From an uncultured Deferribacteres bacterium (GTDB taxonomy: Bacteria; Zhuqueibacterota; JdFR-76; DREG01), in contig CAJVYQ010000007.1 in NCBI GenBank assembly GCA_913009825.1, positions 1-64,000 of the forward strand: 64,000 nt of DNA, read 5' to 3'. Below, piece after piece: positions 9,018 to 17,829 of the stretch. Within the stretch, counting starts at the first letter, position 1. The number at the start of each line of letters is the position of its first letter. The notes beneath the pieces are model-generated. The model was not told where the DNA came from. It saw nothing but the letters and a program-made list of their open reading frames with translations, and did no database searches. The position numbers and the translations under genes were made by a program.

Positions 9018-9308
9018 ATGAGCAAGGGTAATTATTATGTATACATAACAACGAATCCCGGAAAGACGGTACTCTATACAGGGGTTTCCAACAATCTAAA
9101 GCGGCGGTTATTGCAGCACTATCAAAACAGGGGAAATAAAAAAAGTTTTGCAGGAAGGTATTATTGTTATAAACTATTGTACTATGAATACTATAATGAT
9201 ATCAATCAAGCCATTGCAAGAGAGAAAGAAATTAAGGATTTGAGCAGGGAAAAGAAAGAAAACCTCATAGCAACAAAGAATCCTAAAATGAATTTTTTAG
9301 TTATTTAA
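9018..9308 (+). CDS. GIY-YIG nuclease domain protein
   Basis: A protein of about 96 residues (start chosen at ATG 9018, MSKGNYYVYI). It has the GIY-YIG signature in the form YVYITTNP...LYTGVSNNLKRRLLQHYQ, then FAGRYYCYKLLYYEYY and a basic DLSREKKENLI helix. It is the typical length of the small YhbQ/UPF0213 class of GIY-YIG proteins. These are predicted single-domain DNA endonucleases of unclear role. The gene sits alone between two large palindromic repeat arrays, so a role in cutting or spreading them is an attractive but unproven inference. Confidence 0.85.
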   Translation: MSKGNYYVYITTNPGKTVLYTGVSNNLKRRLLQHYQNRGNKKSFAGRYYCYKLLYYEYYNDINQAIAREKEIKDLSREKKENLIATKNPKMNFLVI

Positions 9309-9324
9309 ACTGTTTTTCTTGCCT

Positions 9325-9930
9325 AAATTGAGCGATTCTCTGCTTGAAACAACCACCAATAGAGTTTTGTCATCCAGCCTGTCCGCCTCAGGCGGGCAGG
9401 AAACTTTTTACATCCATGCACCAAACCAACAAGATTCCTCCTGAATGACAGAAACACCACAATAGTCAAGTTGTCATTCAGTAGGAATCTTTTAACATTT
9501 GTACACATAACCAACAAGATTCCTACGGGGAATGACATAGGAGTACCTTTTTTCATACTGTCATTCTGCCTGCCCGACTACAGGCGGGGAGAATTTTGTT
9601 GTATCTATGCACTCGATCACTTCAATAATGTCATTCAGAAGGAATCTTTTTACATCTGTACGCATAACCAACAAGATTCCTACGGAATGACATAAGAGAA
9701 CCTGTATCCAAATTGTCATTCAGAAGGAAACTTTTTACATCCATGCACCAAACCAACAAGATTCCTCCTGAATGACATAAGAGAACCTGTATCCAAATTG
9801 TCATTCAACCTGTCCGCCTCAGTCAGGTAGGAATCTTTTTCCATCTATACACACAACCTTAGTATTCATGTCATTCAGCAGGAATCCTTTTCCATCTGTA
9901 CACATAACCAACAAGATTCCTACGGAATGA
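9325..9930. repeat. Third family A array, preceded by a family D half element
   Basis: Bases 9325-9374 are the inverted counterpart of 4132-4181. They are followed by about seven family A hairpins, some with the CCTGTCCGCCTCAGGCGGG insert (about 9378-9396). Part of this array (about 9405-9560) is almost identical to 8425-8580, so the two arrays share a recent duplication. Confidence 0.9.
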
Positions 9931-10007
9931 TATGGTACCCAATTTCCGTTGAAATTAAAACAAAACCCGTTCAATAATTGTAAGACAAAATTAAGCAGGA
10001 ATATATC

Positions 10008-11162
10008 ATGAAAGTACTCGTTACCGGCGGCGCCGGGTTTATCGGTTCCCACACCATTGATGCCTTATTTAAACAGGGTCATGAAATACGGATATTAGAT
10101 AATCTGCAAAAGCCGGTTCATCTAAAAGGTAAACCGTTTTATATCCCCAAAGAGGTTGAATTTATCTTGGGCGATGTACGAAATAAAGCGGATTGGGAAA
10201 AGGCGCTACAAGGGGTGGAGGTCGTTTATCATTTAGCCGCGTATCAGGATTATTTACCGGATTTTAGTACATTCTTCCATGTTAATACGGTCGGAACTGC
10301 CCTGCTATATGAGGTGGCCGTTGAAAAAAAACTGTCTTTGCATAAAGTGGTTGTCGCTTCATCACAGGCAGTTTATGGTGAAGGTCGTTATCTGTGTGAT
10401 TCCTGTAATACGTTTGTTATGGCCGATCAGCGCTCACAGGAACAGTTGGAGAAAGGGGATTGGGACATTGTTTGTTATAGCTGTGGGAAAGAAATGGAGT
10501 ATATTCCCGTTTGGGAAGAATTGGCCAATCCGCAAAATCAATACGCACTATCAAAATATTCTCAGGAAAAGATTGCCCTTAATCTGGGTTACCGCTACCA
10601 TATTCCAACAGTTGCCATGCGGTATTCAATTGTGCAAGGTCCCAGACAATCTTTTTATAACGCTTATTCCGGTGCGAATCGTATTTTTTCTTTAAGCGCT
10701 TTTATGAAGAAATCACCACCCATCTATGAAGATGGAAAACAATTACGGGATTTTGTCAATATCGGCGATGTAGTGAAAGCAAATTTGCTGGTATTGGCAA
10801 AGGATGCAGCTAATTTTAAGGTATTCAATGTTGGCGGAGGTAAATCCTACTCGGTTCTTGAATTTTATGACATTGTCCAAAAAGTGTTTGAAGTAAATAT
10901 TCCGCCCCGGTTAGAAGGGACGTACAGAGTCGGAGATACCCGTCATGCCATTTCGGATATTTCATCGCTTACAAGTCTTGGCTGGCAGCCGGAACATTCA
11001 CCGGAGAAAAGCGTTCGGGATTATCGAAACTATCTGGAACAACAGGAAGATATGGATGATATTCTGGATTATGCGGAAAATTTGATGAAAAAAATGAATG
11101 TGGTTAGAAAAGCTGCCAAAAGTGACCGATTAAGATTAAAACAGGAAAAGAGAAAAATTTGA
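10008..11162 (+). CDS. NAD-dependent sugar epimerase/dehydratase with zinc-ribbon insertion
   Basis: A 384-residue extended SDR enzyme. The NAD-binding VTGGAGFIGSHT is at residues 4-15, and the catalytic pair is represented by ASSQAVYGEGRY and YALSKYSQEK. Between them is an insertion with two Cys pairs (CDSC about 40 residues before CYSC) that probably binds zinc. This arrangement is known in WbiB-type dTDP-L-rhamnose 4-epimerases and relatives. The substrate cannot be fixed from sequence; in this context it may act on a nucleotide sugar for the surface glycan, possibly the GDP-heptose made by the neighbours. RBS AAGCAGGAATAT precedes ATG. Confidence 0.85.
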   Translation: MKVLVTGGAGFIGSHTIDALFKQGHEIRILDNLQKPVHLKGKPFYIPKEVEFILGDVRNKADWEKALQGVEVVYHLAAYQDYLPDFSTFFHVNTVGTALLYEVAVEKKLSLHKVVVASSQAVYGEGRYLCDSCNTFVMADQRSQEQLEKGDWDIVCYSCGKEMEYIPVWEELANPQNQYALSKYSQEKIALNLGYRYHIPTVAMRYSIVQGPRQSFYNAYSGANRIFSLSAFMKKSPPIYEDGKQLRDFVNIGDVVKANLLVLAKDAANFKVFNVGGGKSYSVLEFYDIVQKVFEVNIPPRLEGTYRVGDTRHAISDISSLTSLGWQPEHSPEKSVRDYRNYLEQQEDMDDILDYAENLMKKMNVVRKAAKSDRLRLKQEKRKI

Positions 11163-11345
11163 ACCCCTGGGAATGATGAACCTTTTGGAACGTTGAACGA
11201 TTAACGATGAACGGTAGAACGATAAGTCTTGCATATTTTTTTTGTTCGACATTCGCCGTTCATCGTTCGCCATTCCGGTGTTCGACCTTCATTGCTCATC
11301 GTTCATCGTTCCAGGGTTCGACGATCATCGATCACCATGTTAACT
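11163..11345. repeat. Degenerate GATGAACG / TTCATCGTTC block (family B)
   Basis: Left half reads GAACGTTGAACGATTAACGA-type units; right half reads TTCGCCGTTCATCGTTCGCC-type units, so the block is an imperfect inverted repeat between the epimerase and the first wzi gene. Confidence 0.65.
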
Positions 11346-11432
11346 TAATACTGCTTACTAATTTCATATTTCCACAATCCGCCTCTTTAGCAAATTTCTT
11401 CTTTAATTTATCGCCGCATTCGGAATTTTACC

Positions 11433-12956
11433 ATGTTTAAATATCATCGTAAAAATTTACTTCTTCTCTTTTTTCACTTAGTGTATTATGCTCTTCTATC
11501 TGTACCTTCCTCACCCGCTCAAACCATTCCCACCTATCACTGGAGTTACGACTACCTGGAACAATTAAAATTACGCGGTTATTTAAATGAAATTAATTTT
11601 TCCCACCGCCCATTTCTCTTTAAGGATATTCATCAAAACTTACCAAAAATCAAACCATCTCATTTTGTCGAAAACCTTCTCAATCAGCATATAATTTCAT
11701 CTATTCTGTTTACGCCACTATTAAAATCTGCAAATGCTAATTTTTCCACCCAACTGTTTATCGGCAATAATCTGAACCGCCAAACCGGACAGGATATTTG
11801 GGTTAACCGTTTTGTGCCGCGCGGGCGCATTTTATTTAATTATAAAGACAATTTATCCGTTATAAATACTGTTCTCACAGATAACCGTCTGGATGACGAT
11901 CCGCAATATTTAGGCAAACGGCAAAGCGGAGCTGCTTCGTTTATGGAAGAGGCGTTCATTTTGTATACGCCTGATCATTTCAATTTTTCGCTGGGCAGAA
12001 GTTTTTTACGCTGGGGACCCGGTCAAACCGGAACGCTACTGCTGTCCGATAATTCCCGCCCTCTTGATCAATTGTATGCGGATTTTCACTATAAATGGCT
12101 GCGCTTTTCTTTTGTGACGGCAACGTTGAATACCCGCAACGATTCCGGTTTCGTGGCCAGCCGCTATCTTTCCGCTCATCGTTTGGATATTCATCCTCTG
12201 AAGAACCTGTGGGTTGGCATCAGCGAAGCAATTCTCTACGGCGGTGAAAACAAAGCGCCGGAGCTGTCATTTCACAATCCGGTTATTTTTTACCATGGCG
12301 TGCAGATGAATGGCCCCACTATTGGCAATACATTGGGTTCAATCGATTTTTCCTATTATCCGGTTCGTAATCTGCATTTTTATGGCGAGCTGCTTATCGA
12401 TGATATCCAGTTGGAAAAAACCGGTCCCGGCGATTTGGAACCCAATGAATGGGGTCTGCTGATCGGCGCTCAGGGCGCTTACCAAAGATTTTTTGTGGAA
12501 ACCGAATATGTGCGCATTACCAACCGCACTTACAAAACAGCCTATTTCTGGGAGCGTTACACCCACCGCAACGAACCGTTAGGTTACTATTTAGGCAACG
12601 ATTTCGATCATCTCTTGCTCAGAGGAAACTATTGGCTAAATTCTTCTTTGCGCCTCCAAACTGTACTGCAATTCATCCGCCGCGGCGAAGGGAGCATTGA
12701 TTCGCCGTTTGATACACCCTGGATGAACACGCCCATCGGCCAGAATTATTCCGAACCGTTTCCCACCGGCGTTGTGGAAAAAACGCAGCGATTTCAACTG
12801 GAACTACGTTGGCATCCGTCTAAGTTTGGTTTTGGAGAAATTATTCTTGGCCATGAAAATATTAACAATGTAGAAAATGTGGTAGGTGTAAATTCAGGTG
12901 GTTGGTACTTCAATTTGGGCTTTTGGCTGGAGTTTGGCAAAAGCTGGGGGCTTTGA
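11433..12956 (+). CDS. Capsule assembly Wzi-family outer-membrane protein (copy 1)
   Basis: A 507-residue protein with an N-terminal signal segment (about residues 9-29, ending SSPAQ). The mature start TIPTYHWSYDYLEQLKLRGY is typical of the Wzi family. Beta-strand-rich sequence with aromatic girdles continues to the C-terminal FGKSWGL. Wzi is an outer-membrane barrel that anchors capsular polysaccharide at the surface. A close paralogue lies at 33013-34536, and a fossil 3-prime end of a third copy at 14482-14545. It follows the nucleotide-sugar genes, consistent with a capsule locus. Confidence 0.85.
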   Translation: MFKYHRKNLLLLFFHLVYYALLSVPSSPAQTIPTYHWSYDYLEQLKLRGYLNEINFSHRPFLFKDIHQNLPKIKPSHFVENLLNQHIISSILFTPLLKSANANFSTQLFIGNNLNRQTGQDIWVNRFVPRGRILFNYKDNLSVINTVLTDNRLDDDPQYLGKRQSGAASFMEEAFILYTPDHFNFSLGRSFLRWGPGQTGTLLLSDNSRPLDQLYADFHYKWLRFSFVTATLNTRNDSGFVASRYLSAHRLDIHPLKNLWVGISEAILYGGENKAPELSFHNPVIFYHGVQMNGPTIGNTLGSIDFSYYPVRNLHFYGELLIDDIQLEKTGPGDLEPNEWGLLIGAQGAYQRFFVETEYVRITNRTYKTAYFWERYTHRNEPLGYYLGNDFDHLLLRGNYWLNSSLRLQTVLQFIRRGEGSIDSPFDTPWMNTPIGQNYSEPFPTGVVEKTQRFQLELRWHPSKFGFGEIILGHENINNVENVVGVNSGGWYFNLGFWLEFGKSWGL

Positions 12957-13330
12957 AAAGTAAAAAGTGTAAAGTAAAAAGTTAAAGGCAATTTAAGACA
13001 GAATAATAATACAAAGAAGGAAGGAGACAGAAGAAAGAAGATGAAAAGAAAACAGCTTTAATTTTCAGGCTAATAACATCGGTTTTCTTTCGTGCATTTC
13101 GTGTTTTTCGTGGTTAAAATAAAAAAGTTATTTGCCTTTGACGTCATTTCGCTTCGCTATCATCTGTAGTAAGGGAGTAAGAAGGCAGAAAACAGAAAGT
13201 AGAAATCAGAAGACAGAAACAAAATCTAATTTTGAATCCTGTTTCTGACATCTGCTTTATGCCTTCTTTTTAATTATGAATAAAGATGTGGGATCAAATA
13301 CATCTCTTTATAACAAGTCTCATAGCCTGA
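12957..13330. repeat. Large intergenic repeat unit, copy 1
   Basis: It starts directly after wzi with AAAAGTAAAAAGTGTAAAGT. It includes TTTCGTGTTTTTCGTGGT, the ATTTGCC...GTCATTTCGCTTCGCT phrase, AGAAGGCAGAAAACAGAAAG and GATGTGGGATCAAATACATC. The same order of blocks recurs at 14546-15115, 23100-23540 and, in part, 27215-27345. It contains no gene. Confidence 0.85.
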
Positions 13331-13434
13331 ATTATTCATAAATTTACTAAAATATATGCATAACTATAAAATTATCATTAAATTAACTTTAGTTCCAATG
13401 TAAAATTTAGTTTTTTTACTTTTCATCATTTACT

Positions 13435-13495
13435 GAATAATTCATCCCGATATATCGGGACGATTCCCTTTAAAAATACTATGAATTATTCGGGG
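13435..13495. repeat. CCCGATATATCGGG palindrome element (family G)
   Basis: TGAATAATTCATCCCGATATATCGGGACGATTCCCTTTAAA... ends in ATGAATTATTCGGGG. An inverted copy lies at 23553-23611, so the ~60 base element occurs in both orientations in the window. Confidence 0.8.
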
Positions 13496-13786
13496 TAGAG
13501 ACGGAATGTTTCTAGCGGCTTTTCTTTACAGGTATATTTAATTATCATTCGTGTTTTATATTGCATTCACGGTTAATTAAAATTGTTATCGTTCGTGTTT
13601 ATGATGACAATAAAAATTTGCAGAAATAAGCAAGCTGCTTTATATTTGTATCACGGCAAACAATTTCGTTTTGATTTTAAAGCGTTTGGGATATTCAATT
13701 CTGATACAGATTGGAGATGAAAGATATCTGATAAAAAATAGAAATGTACGAAGATTTAATTATCAATATAATTGTTGGGTAATGAT

Positions 13787-14101
13787 ATGACTGAAATAAC
13801 TATTAAAATTCCTCAAGATATAAAAAACATCATTGATAACATAGATGATCACATTTATCTGGAAGCAATAAAAGAAATATCCAGAAGGAAAATATCGGAA
13901 AAAAGAAAAGAATTAAAACTCCTATTGCGAAAAGTAAAAAGATACGAGTTGAAATATTCATCAAATTATGAAACATTTTGTAAGAATATTCCCGATAAGA
14001 AAACAGCCCATGATGATTGGATTGAATGGTCTTATTTATCTAATGTAGTTAAAGAGAAACAACAAACAATAGAAAAATTGGAAAAACTTTTAGGAAAATG
14101 A
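13787..14101 (+). CDS. TumA-like putative antitoxin (copy 2)
   Basis: A protein of about 104 residues (start ATG 13787, MTEITIKIPQDI). An N-terminal strand-helix segment resembling a ribbon-helix-helix (ITIKIPQDIKNIID) is followed by long charged helices and HDDWIEWSYLSNVVKE. Its stop overlaps the ATG of the TumE-like gene, so the two are coupled. Antitoxin status is inferred from order, overlap and partner. Confidence 0.6.
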   Translation: MTEITIKIPQDIKNIIDNIDDHIYLEAIKEISRRKISEKRKELKLLLRKVKRYELKYSSNYETFCKNIPDKKTAHDDWIEWSYLSNVVKEKQQTIEKLEKLLGK

Positions 14102-14445
14102 ATATTCATCAAATTCTTGATAAATATCAGGAAATTATTAGCTCAGTTGAATATTTTGAATATATTGTCGACGAAAAAGTATCAAAATTAAAATGCAAAA
14201 TTAAATTGGTTGATGTTTCCTTTTTATGGATTAGAGAAATAAAAATTAATTCAAAATTAATTGCTTATAATTATTACTGGCTGAGAGAGGATAACTCCAT
14301 TATTATTGGATGGGATAATGCCCCACATCATAAAAATGTAAAAACTTATCCCCATCATAAACATGTTGGCAATAAAGTAGAATCATCTTCGGAAATTGAT
14401 CTTGAAAATGTTTTTGAATTTATTAGAAATTATTTTTGGAAATGA
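14098..14445 (+). CDS. TumE-like (DUF6516) putative toxin (copy 2)
   Basis: A 115-residue protein carrying the TumE-family block YYWLREDNSIIIGWDNAPHH and YPHHKHVGN, then a C-terminal helix ENVFEFIRN. The family is the toxin half of proposed TumA-TumE type II modules. It is intact here. The pair is flanked on both sides by copies of the same large intergenic repeat (12957-13330 and 14546-15115). Confidence 0.75.
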   Translation: MNIHQILDKYQEIISSVEYFEYIVDEKVSKLKCKIKLVDVSFLWIREIKINSKLIAYNYYWLREDNSIIIGWDNAPHHKNVKTYPHHKHVGNKVESSSEIDLENVFEFIRNYFWK

Positions 14446-14481
14446 ATATATAAACAATTTTGAGAATGCTGAATGAATCAA

Positions 14482-14545
14482 ATCCAGTGGTTGGGTTTTT
14501 AATGCAGGTTTTTAGTTGGAGTTTGGCAAAAGTTGGGGGATTTGA
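14482..14545 (+). pseudogene. Fossil 3-prime end of a wzi gene
   Basis: In frame this reads SGWVFNAGF, stop (TAG), LEFGKSWGI, stop. It matches the last ~20 residues of both wzi genes, with Trp replaced by a stop codon. It is followed by the same AAAAGTAAAAAGTGTAAAGT sequence that follows wzi copy 1. The rest of the gene is gone. Confidence 0.85.
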
Positions 14546-15115
14546 AAAGTAAAAAGTGTAAAGTAAAAAGTTAAAGGCAATTTAAGACAGAATAATAATG
14601 CAAAGAAGAAAGGAGTCTGAATAGAAGGGGGGAAGAAAACAGCTTTAATTTGCAGGCGGCTAACACCGATTTTCTTTTGTTCATTTCGTGCATTTCGTGT
14701 TTAAAATAAAAAATATCATTTGCCTTCGGCGTCATTTTGCTTCGCTTTCATCTGTGGTAAGGGAATAAGAAGACAGAAAACAGCAAGTAGAAGTTAGAAA
14801 ACAGAAACAAAATCTAATTTTGAATCCTGTTTCTGACATCTGCTTTATGCCTTCTTTATAATTATGACCTGAATTGAGCGATTGTAGGGCGATTCGCCTG
14901 TCCGACTCAGGCGGGCTGAATCGCCAATAGGAATTCCTTTAAAAAGGAAAACCCATTTGGTGATTATCGTAAGCACAAAAACGAGGGAATGGCTCAATTT
15001 AATTATGAATAAAGATGTGGGATCGAATACATCCCTTTAAAACAAGTCTCGTAGAGACGGAATGTTTATAGCCGCCAATGGCCCTTAAATTTAATAGTTC
15101 CGTAGGAACGGCATG
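14546..15115. repeat. Large intergenic repeat unit, copy 2
   Basis: It repeats the blocks of 12957-13330 in the same order, but with a family D element inserted at 14868-15001 between the CCTTCTTTATAATTATGA block and the AATTATGAATAAAGATGTGG block. It ends with TAATAGTTCCGTAGGAACGG, which is itself palindromic (TTCCGTAGGAA). Confidence 0.85.
14868..15001. repeat. Family D element with nested 19-base palindrome
   Basis: The termini CCTGAATTGAGCGATTGTAG and GGAATGGCTCAATTTA are inverted. In its left hairpin, CGATTCG-CTGAATCGCC is split by CCTGTCCGACTCAGGCGGG at 14897-14915. The uninterrupted hairpin is seen at 52519-52635. Confidence 0.85.
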
Positions 15116-15531
15116 TTAATATACCAAGCATGATTTTAGATGAAACTAAATGACTTTAATTTGTAGAGGCTAACACCGCCTTTCTTTCGTGCCTTTCGTG
15201 TTTTTCCCGCCAGTGTAGGGCAGGCGTGGGCCACCTGAGTAGCACCGAATATTCTAACATTATGATTCCTATTCGGATGATTCGTGTTATTCGCGGGTTG
15301 AAACGTTACAATTTAAAATCTTTTTATCACAATTATGGAACTATTTTATAATTAAACATTTTATTAATAGCAGATGTTAAAGTTTGAGTCAGGTTTTTAA
15401 AATAGTATAAATTTATATTACAAGCTCGTGCGCCCACCGGCGCATTAATTTGTAATATAAAAAACTGATTTGAGTAGACAAGAAAAACAATTTTTTGTTC
15501 AATCGATTAACTACTAAGATGAAAAAATAAA
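15116..15531. other. Intergenic region before the ParE-type pair
   Basis: It holds TTTCGTGCCTTTCGTGTTTT with a GC-rich palindrome-like insert (about 15209-15232, CCCGCCAGTGTAGGGCAGGC). It also has a short inverted pair TTATATTACAAGCTC / GCATTAATTTGTAATATAA (about 15413-15461) that could act as a hairpin before the antitoxin gene. No gene is supported. Confidence 0.4.
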
Positions 15532-15774
15532 ATGAATTCAAATACATCAAAATCAAAACTACTTCCTAAAGCTGAGAAACTATTAAGGAATCTCTCACTT
15601 GAACGCTTGCGCGTAGCTTTTGATTTTTTAGCTTATTTGAAAGAGCGGGAAAGTTCGGATGCCACTCAAGAACTTCTGACTACTCCCGGTTTTGAAGAAA
15701 ATTTTATGAAAGCATCCGGACAAGTTGATAAAGGTGATATTGTCGGCTTTGACAAGATAAAACGGCATGTATGA
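15532..15774 (+). CDS. Putative antitoxin of a ParE/RelE pair
   Basis: An 80-residue protein: helical LPKAEKLLRNLSLERLRVAF, then FLAYLKERE, then TQELLTTPGFEENFMKAS. This is the layout of small antitoxins in which the C-terminal TPGF/PELLASL region wraps the toxin. It overlaps the toxin start by eight bases. Antitoxin function is inferred from the partner. Confidence 0.7.
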   Translation: MNSNTSKSKLLPKAEKLLRNLSLERLRVAFDFLAYLKERESSDATQELLTTPGFEENFMKASGQVDKGDIVGFDKIKRHV

Positions 15775-16017
15775 AATCTTTCTTACAAAAGATGCGCGAA
15801 ATTTTTACAAGCGTGCCGAAATTAATATTGTTCGTAAGCTAAATCGTTGTTTTGATCAACTTCGGCAAAATCCTTATGAACATCCTAATATAAAAACTTT
15901 AAAGGGTATTTTATCCGGTCATTATCGATATCGTGTTGGTGACTATCGTGTAATTTACAGAATAAATACTGAACCCAAACAAGTATTTATGTAACCGTTC
16001 ACAGGGTAAATGAATAA
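15767..16017 (+). pseudogene. ParE/RelE-family toxin gene with terminal frameshift
   Basis: The open frame (15767-15994) gives 75 residues: MYEIFLTKDARNFYKRA, NPYEHPNIKTLKGILSGHYR, YRVGDYRVIYRI. This is the ParE/RelE fold with its conserved YRVGDYRVIY. The expected C-terminal strand appears one frame over: GTAACCGTTCACAGGGTAAA encodes VTVHRVN, ending at the TAA of 16015-16017. One missing base near 15990 explains both. The truncated product lacks the last strand and may be inactive. Confidence 0.7.
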
Positions 16018-16020
16018 TAT

Positions 16021-16142
16021 CTTATAAACCGCTGAAGCGGTTAAAAAAGTTTTTTCATTTTAGCCCACGACTTAAGTCGTGGGCTAATGAGTCGACATGA
16101 TCATAACCGTTTTAACGGTTTAGGATGTTCTTATTCATCCGG
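16021..16142. repeat. Triple palindrome block
   Basis: Three perfect or near-perfect palindromes lie in a row: AAACCGCTGAAGCGGTT, TAGCCCACGACTTAAGTCGTGGGCTA (26 bases, the centre spanning about 16062-16086), and TAACCGTTTTAACGGTTTA. They directly follow the broken ParE gene and could act as a bidirectional terminator. Confidence 0.75.
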
Positions 16143-16967
16143 TGATTGGTTACGTATTTATCATATTGATTGTCCACAGAAGTAAGGCATACCAGGTAAC
16201 AGATCACAGCGGCAGGTAAAATATACTCTTTACCCCTCCTATGTCCCCCAATGTTGTTGACTTAAGGAAAAAAAATACCGTCTCCCAATAAGCTTCGGGA
16301 CTAAAAATAGAAAGTATCCGCCTGAGACGAACCCTGTAGAGAGAGCGTCATTTATGGCGCTTGCTAATCTTAGCCCCGTGATTTATTGCGGGGCGGACTT
16401 CGAAAATTTCTTAAATCAACAACATTGTCTATGTCCCCCCTCAAGGGGTGATTTTAGTCCCCTCTTGAGGAGGGGATTCTGGCCTGCCTGCGCAGGCAGG
16501 GGTGTGTTAAATAATATTTATGTATTTTTTTACATAATAATTTATTTTTTCAACCTTTGTGTCTTTCCTGCCCGTGCAGGCGGGGTGCCTTCGTGGCGAA
16601 TGAATTTTTCAGGTTAGGTAGCTTTCTGTGATTGGTTACCATACGATTTTTATCGGGGAGAAGTGAAGAATCTCATACCTCATTACTTATTCGGAAGCCA
16701 GAGATTCCTCATCCTTCGCCCTTATGCGGATCCCTTCATATTCTTAGTCCCGAAGTTTTTCTTCGGGTCGGATTTGCTGAAAGTAGGTGATTTTTTAAAG
16801 AAGTGTAACTATCCATTACCCGCTTGTCTACCTCTGGTTATAAATATCAGCTTGCGGCGGACGAACACGAAATACTCTAAAGATTTTATCTGTTTTTTTC
16901 GTGTCTTTTCGTGTTTTTCGTAGTCAGAGTGAGTTGTGACAAGTTTTATATATCCGTTTTTTGACCA
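16143..16967. other. Intergenic region with family E repeat and two mini-palindrome insertions
   Basis: At about 16430-16510 is a CCCCTCAAGGGGTG / CCCCTCTTGAGGAGGGG repeat containing an 18-base palindrome CCTGCCTGCGCAGGCAGG at 16483-16500. A second palindrome, CCTGCCCGTGCAGGCGGGG, is at 16567-16585, inside the recurring phrase GTGTCTTTC...TGCCTTCGTGGCG. Open frames here are repeat-derived and were not annotated as genes. Confidence 0.6.
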
Positions 16968-17120
16968 ATGACTAATGAAGATGCAAACGATGTGATTGAA
17001 GCTGTGAGGGAGATGGTAAAAAAAGGATATTTTAAAATTCAACGTGGTTTCTGTTTTTTTGGAATTTGGGAAATTTATTTATTTGATTTAAATAGTCCGT
17101 TATTGAATATGAGAATTTAG
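16968..17120 (+). pseudogene. Possible C-terminal remnant of a DegT-type aminotransferase
   Basis: A 50-codon frame begins MTNEDANDVIEAVREMVKK. It resembles the last helix of DegT/DnrJ/EryC1 sugar aminotransferases (typically LPMxPxMTxEDxxxVIEAI). A stop codon lies two codons upstream, and what follows residue 20 is not family-like. A sugar aminotransferase would fit the polysaccharide locus, but the match is short. Confidence 0.35.
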
Positions 17121-17137
17121 TTATATTGAGGTTTGCA

Positions 17138-17386
17138 ATGAAATACAAAGAAAATGATTTTTTAAAGAGGATTGAAATAAACCCGGAAATAATGGTGGGG
17201 AAACCTGTCATTAAAGGAACAAGAATACCCGTTGAATTAATCCTCAAATTATTGGGGCAAGGTATATCTTTTCAAGAAATATTAGAAGATTATCCCCGCC
17301 TGAAGAATGAAGATGTTTTAGCTGCCTTGAATTATGCTTCTCACGTTCTTGCCCATGAAGAGGTTTTTCCTGTTGTTGCAGAATAA
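17138..17386 (+). CDS. DUF433 domain protein, putative antitoxin
   Basis: A protein of about 82 residues (start ATG 17138, MKYKENDFLKRI). It has the classical DUF433 sequence: RIEINPEIMVGKPVIKGTRI, PVELILKLLGQG, then ILEDYPRL and the DVLAALNYA helix. DUF433 proteins have a winged-helix-like fold and pair with PIN-like DUF5615 proteins. The following gene is such a partner and overlaps it. Confidence 0.85.
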   Translation: MKYKENDFLKRIEINPEIMVGKPVIKGTRIPVELILKLLGQGISFQEILEDYPRLKNEDVLAALNYASHVLAHEEVFPVVAE

Positions 17387-17738
17387 TCTCAAATTTATAG
17401 TTGATGAAAGTACAGGTATAAAGGTAGTAGAAGCTCTAAGACAAGAAGGGTATAATGCATTATCCATAACCGAGCATTCTCCTGGAATAAGCGATGTTAA
17501 AATTATACAATTTGCTTTCGATGAAGGTAGAATTATCATTACAAATGACAAAGATTTTGGTGAACTAATATACCGTAAGCAAATGCCTGCAATAGGTGTT
17601 ATTCTGCTTCGTCTTAAAGATGAAAGACCTGCAAATAAAATGAGGATTATATTAGAAGTGTTAAGAAAATATAATCGACAATTGCATGGAAATTTTATTG
17701 TAGCCACTGAAAATATTATAAGGATAAGATCTTTATAA
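17355..17738 (+). CDS. DUF5615 PIN-like nuclease, putative toxin
   Basis: Start ATG 17355 is chosen inside the DUF433 gene; TTG 17373 or 17376 is also possible. The protein has LKFIVDESTGIKVVEALRQE, then GISDVKIIQFAFDEGRIIIT and NDKDFGEL. The acidic residues of the PIN-like active site are thus preserved (VDES, TNDKDFG). This is the VapC-like partner of DUF433 and probably an RNase. The pair appears intact. Confidence 0.85.
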   Translation: MKRFFLLLQNNLKFIVDESTGIKVVEALRQEGYNALSITEHSPGISDVKIIQFAFDEGRIIITNDKDFGELIYRKQMPAIGVILLRLKDERPANKMRIILEVLRKYNRQLHGNFIVATENIIRIRSL

Positions 17739-17829
17739 TAAAAACACTTATTCATTCTGTAATCATCCCAAAATTTTTCTTGTTTTTATCATTTGCTTTT
17801 TAAATTCGCTTTGAATTTCCCTTACTTCG

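Noticed and set aside
3258-9930. CRISPR arrays
   Set aside because: The repeats are palindromic, vary in length (~65-90) and have no unique spacers between identical repeats; the intervals are themselves repeated. No cas gene is present.
16354-16923. Two open frames of 86-87 codons
   Set aside because: They are made of repeat sequence (family E, mini-palindromes and the TTTCGTGTTTTTCG phrase) and have no start signal or family.
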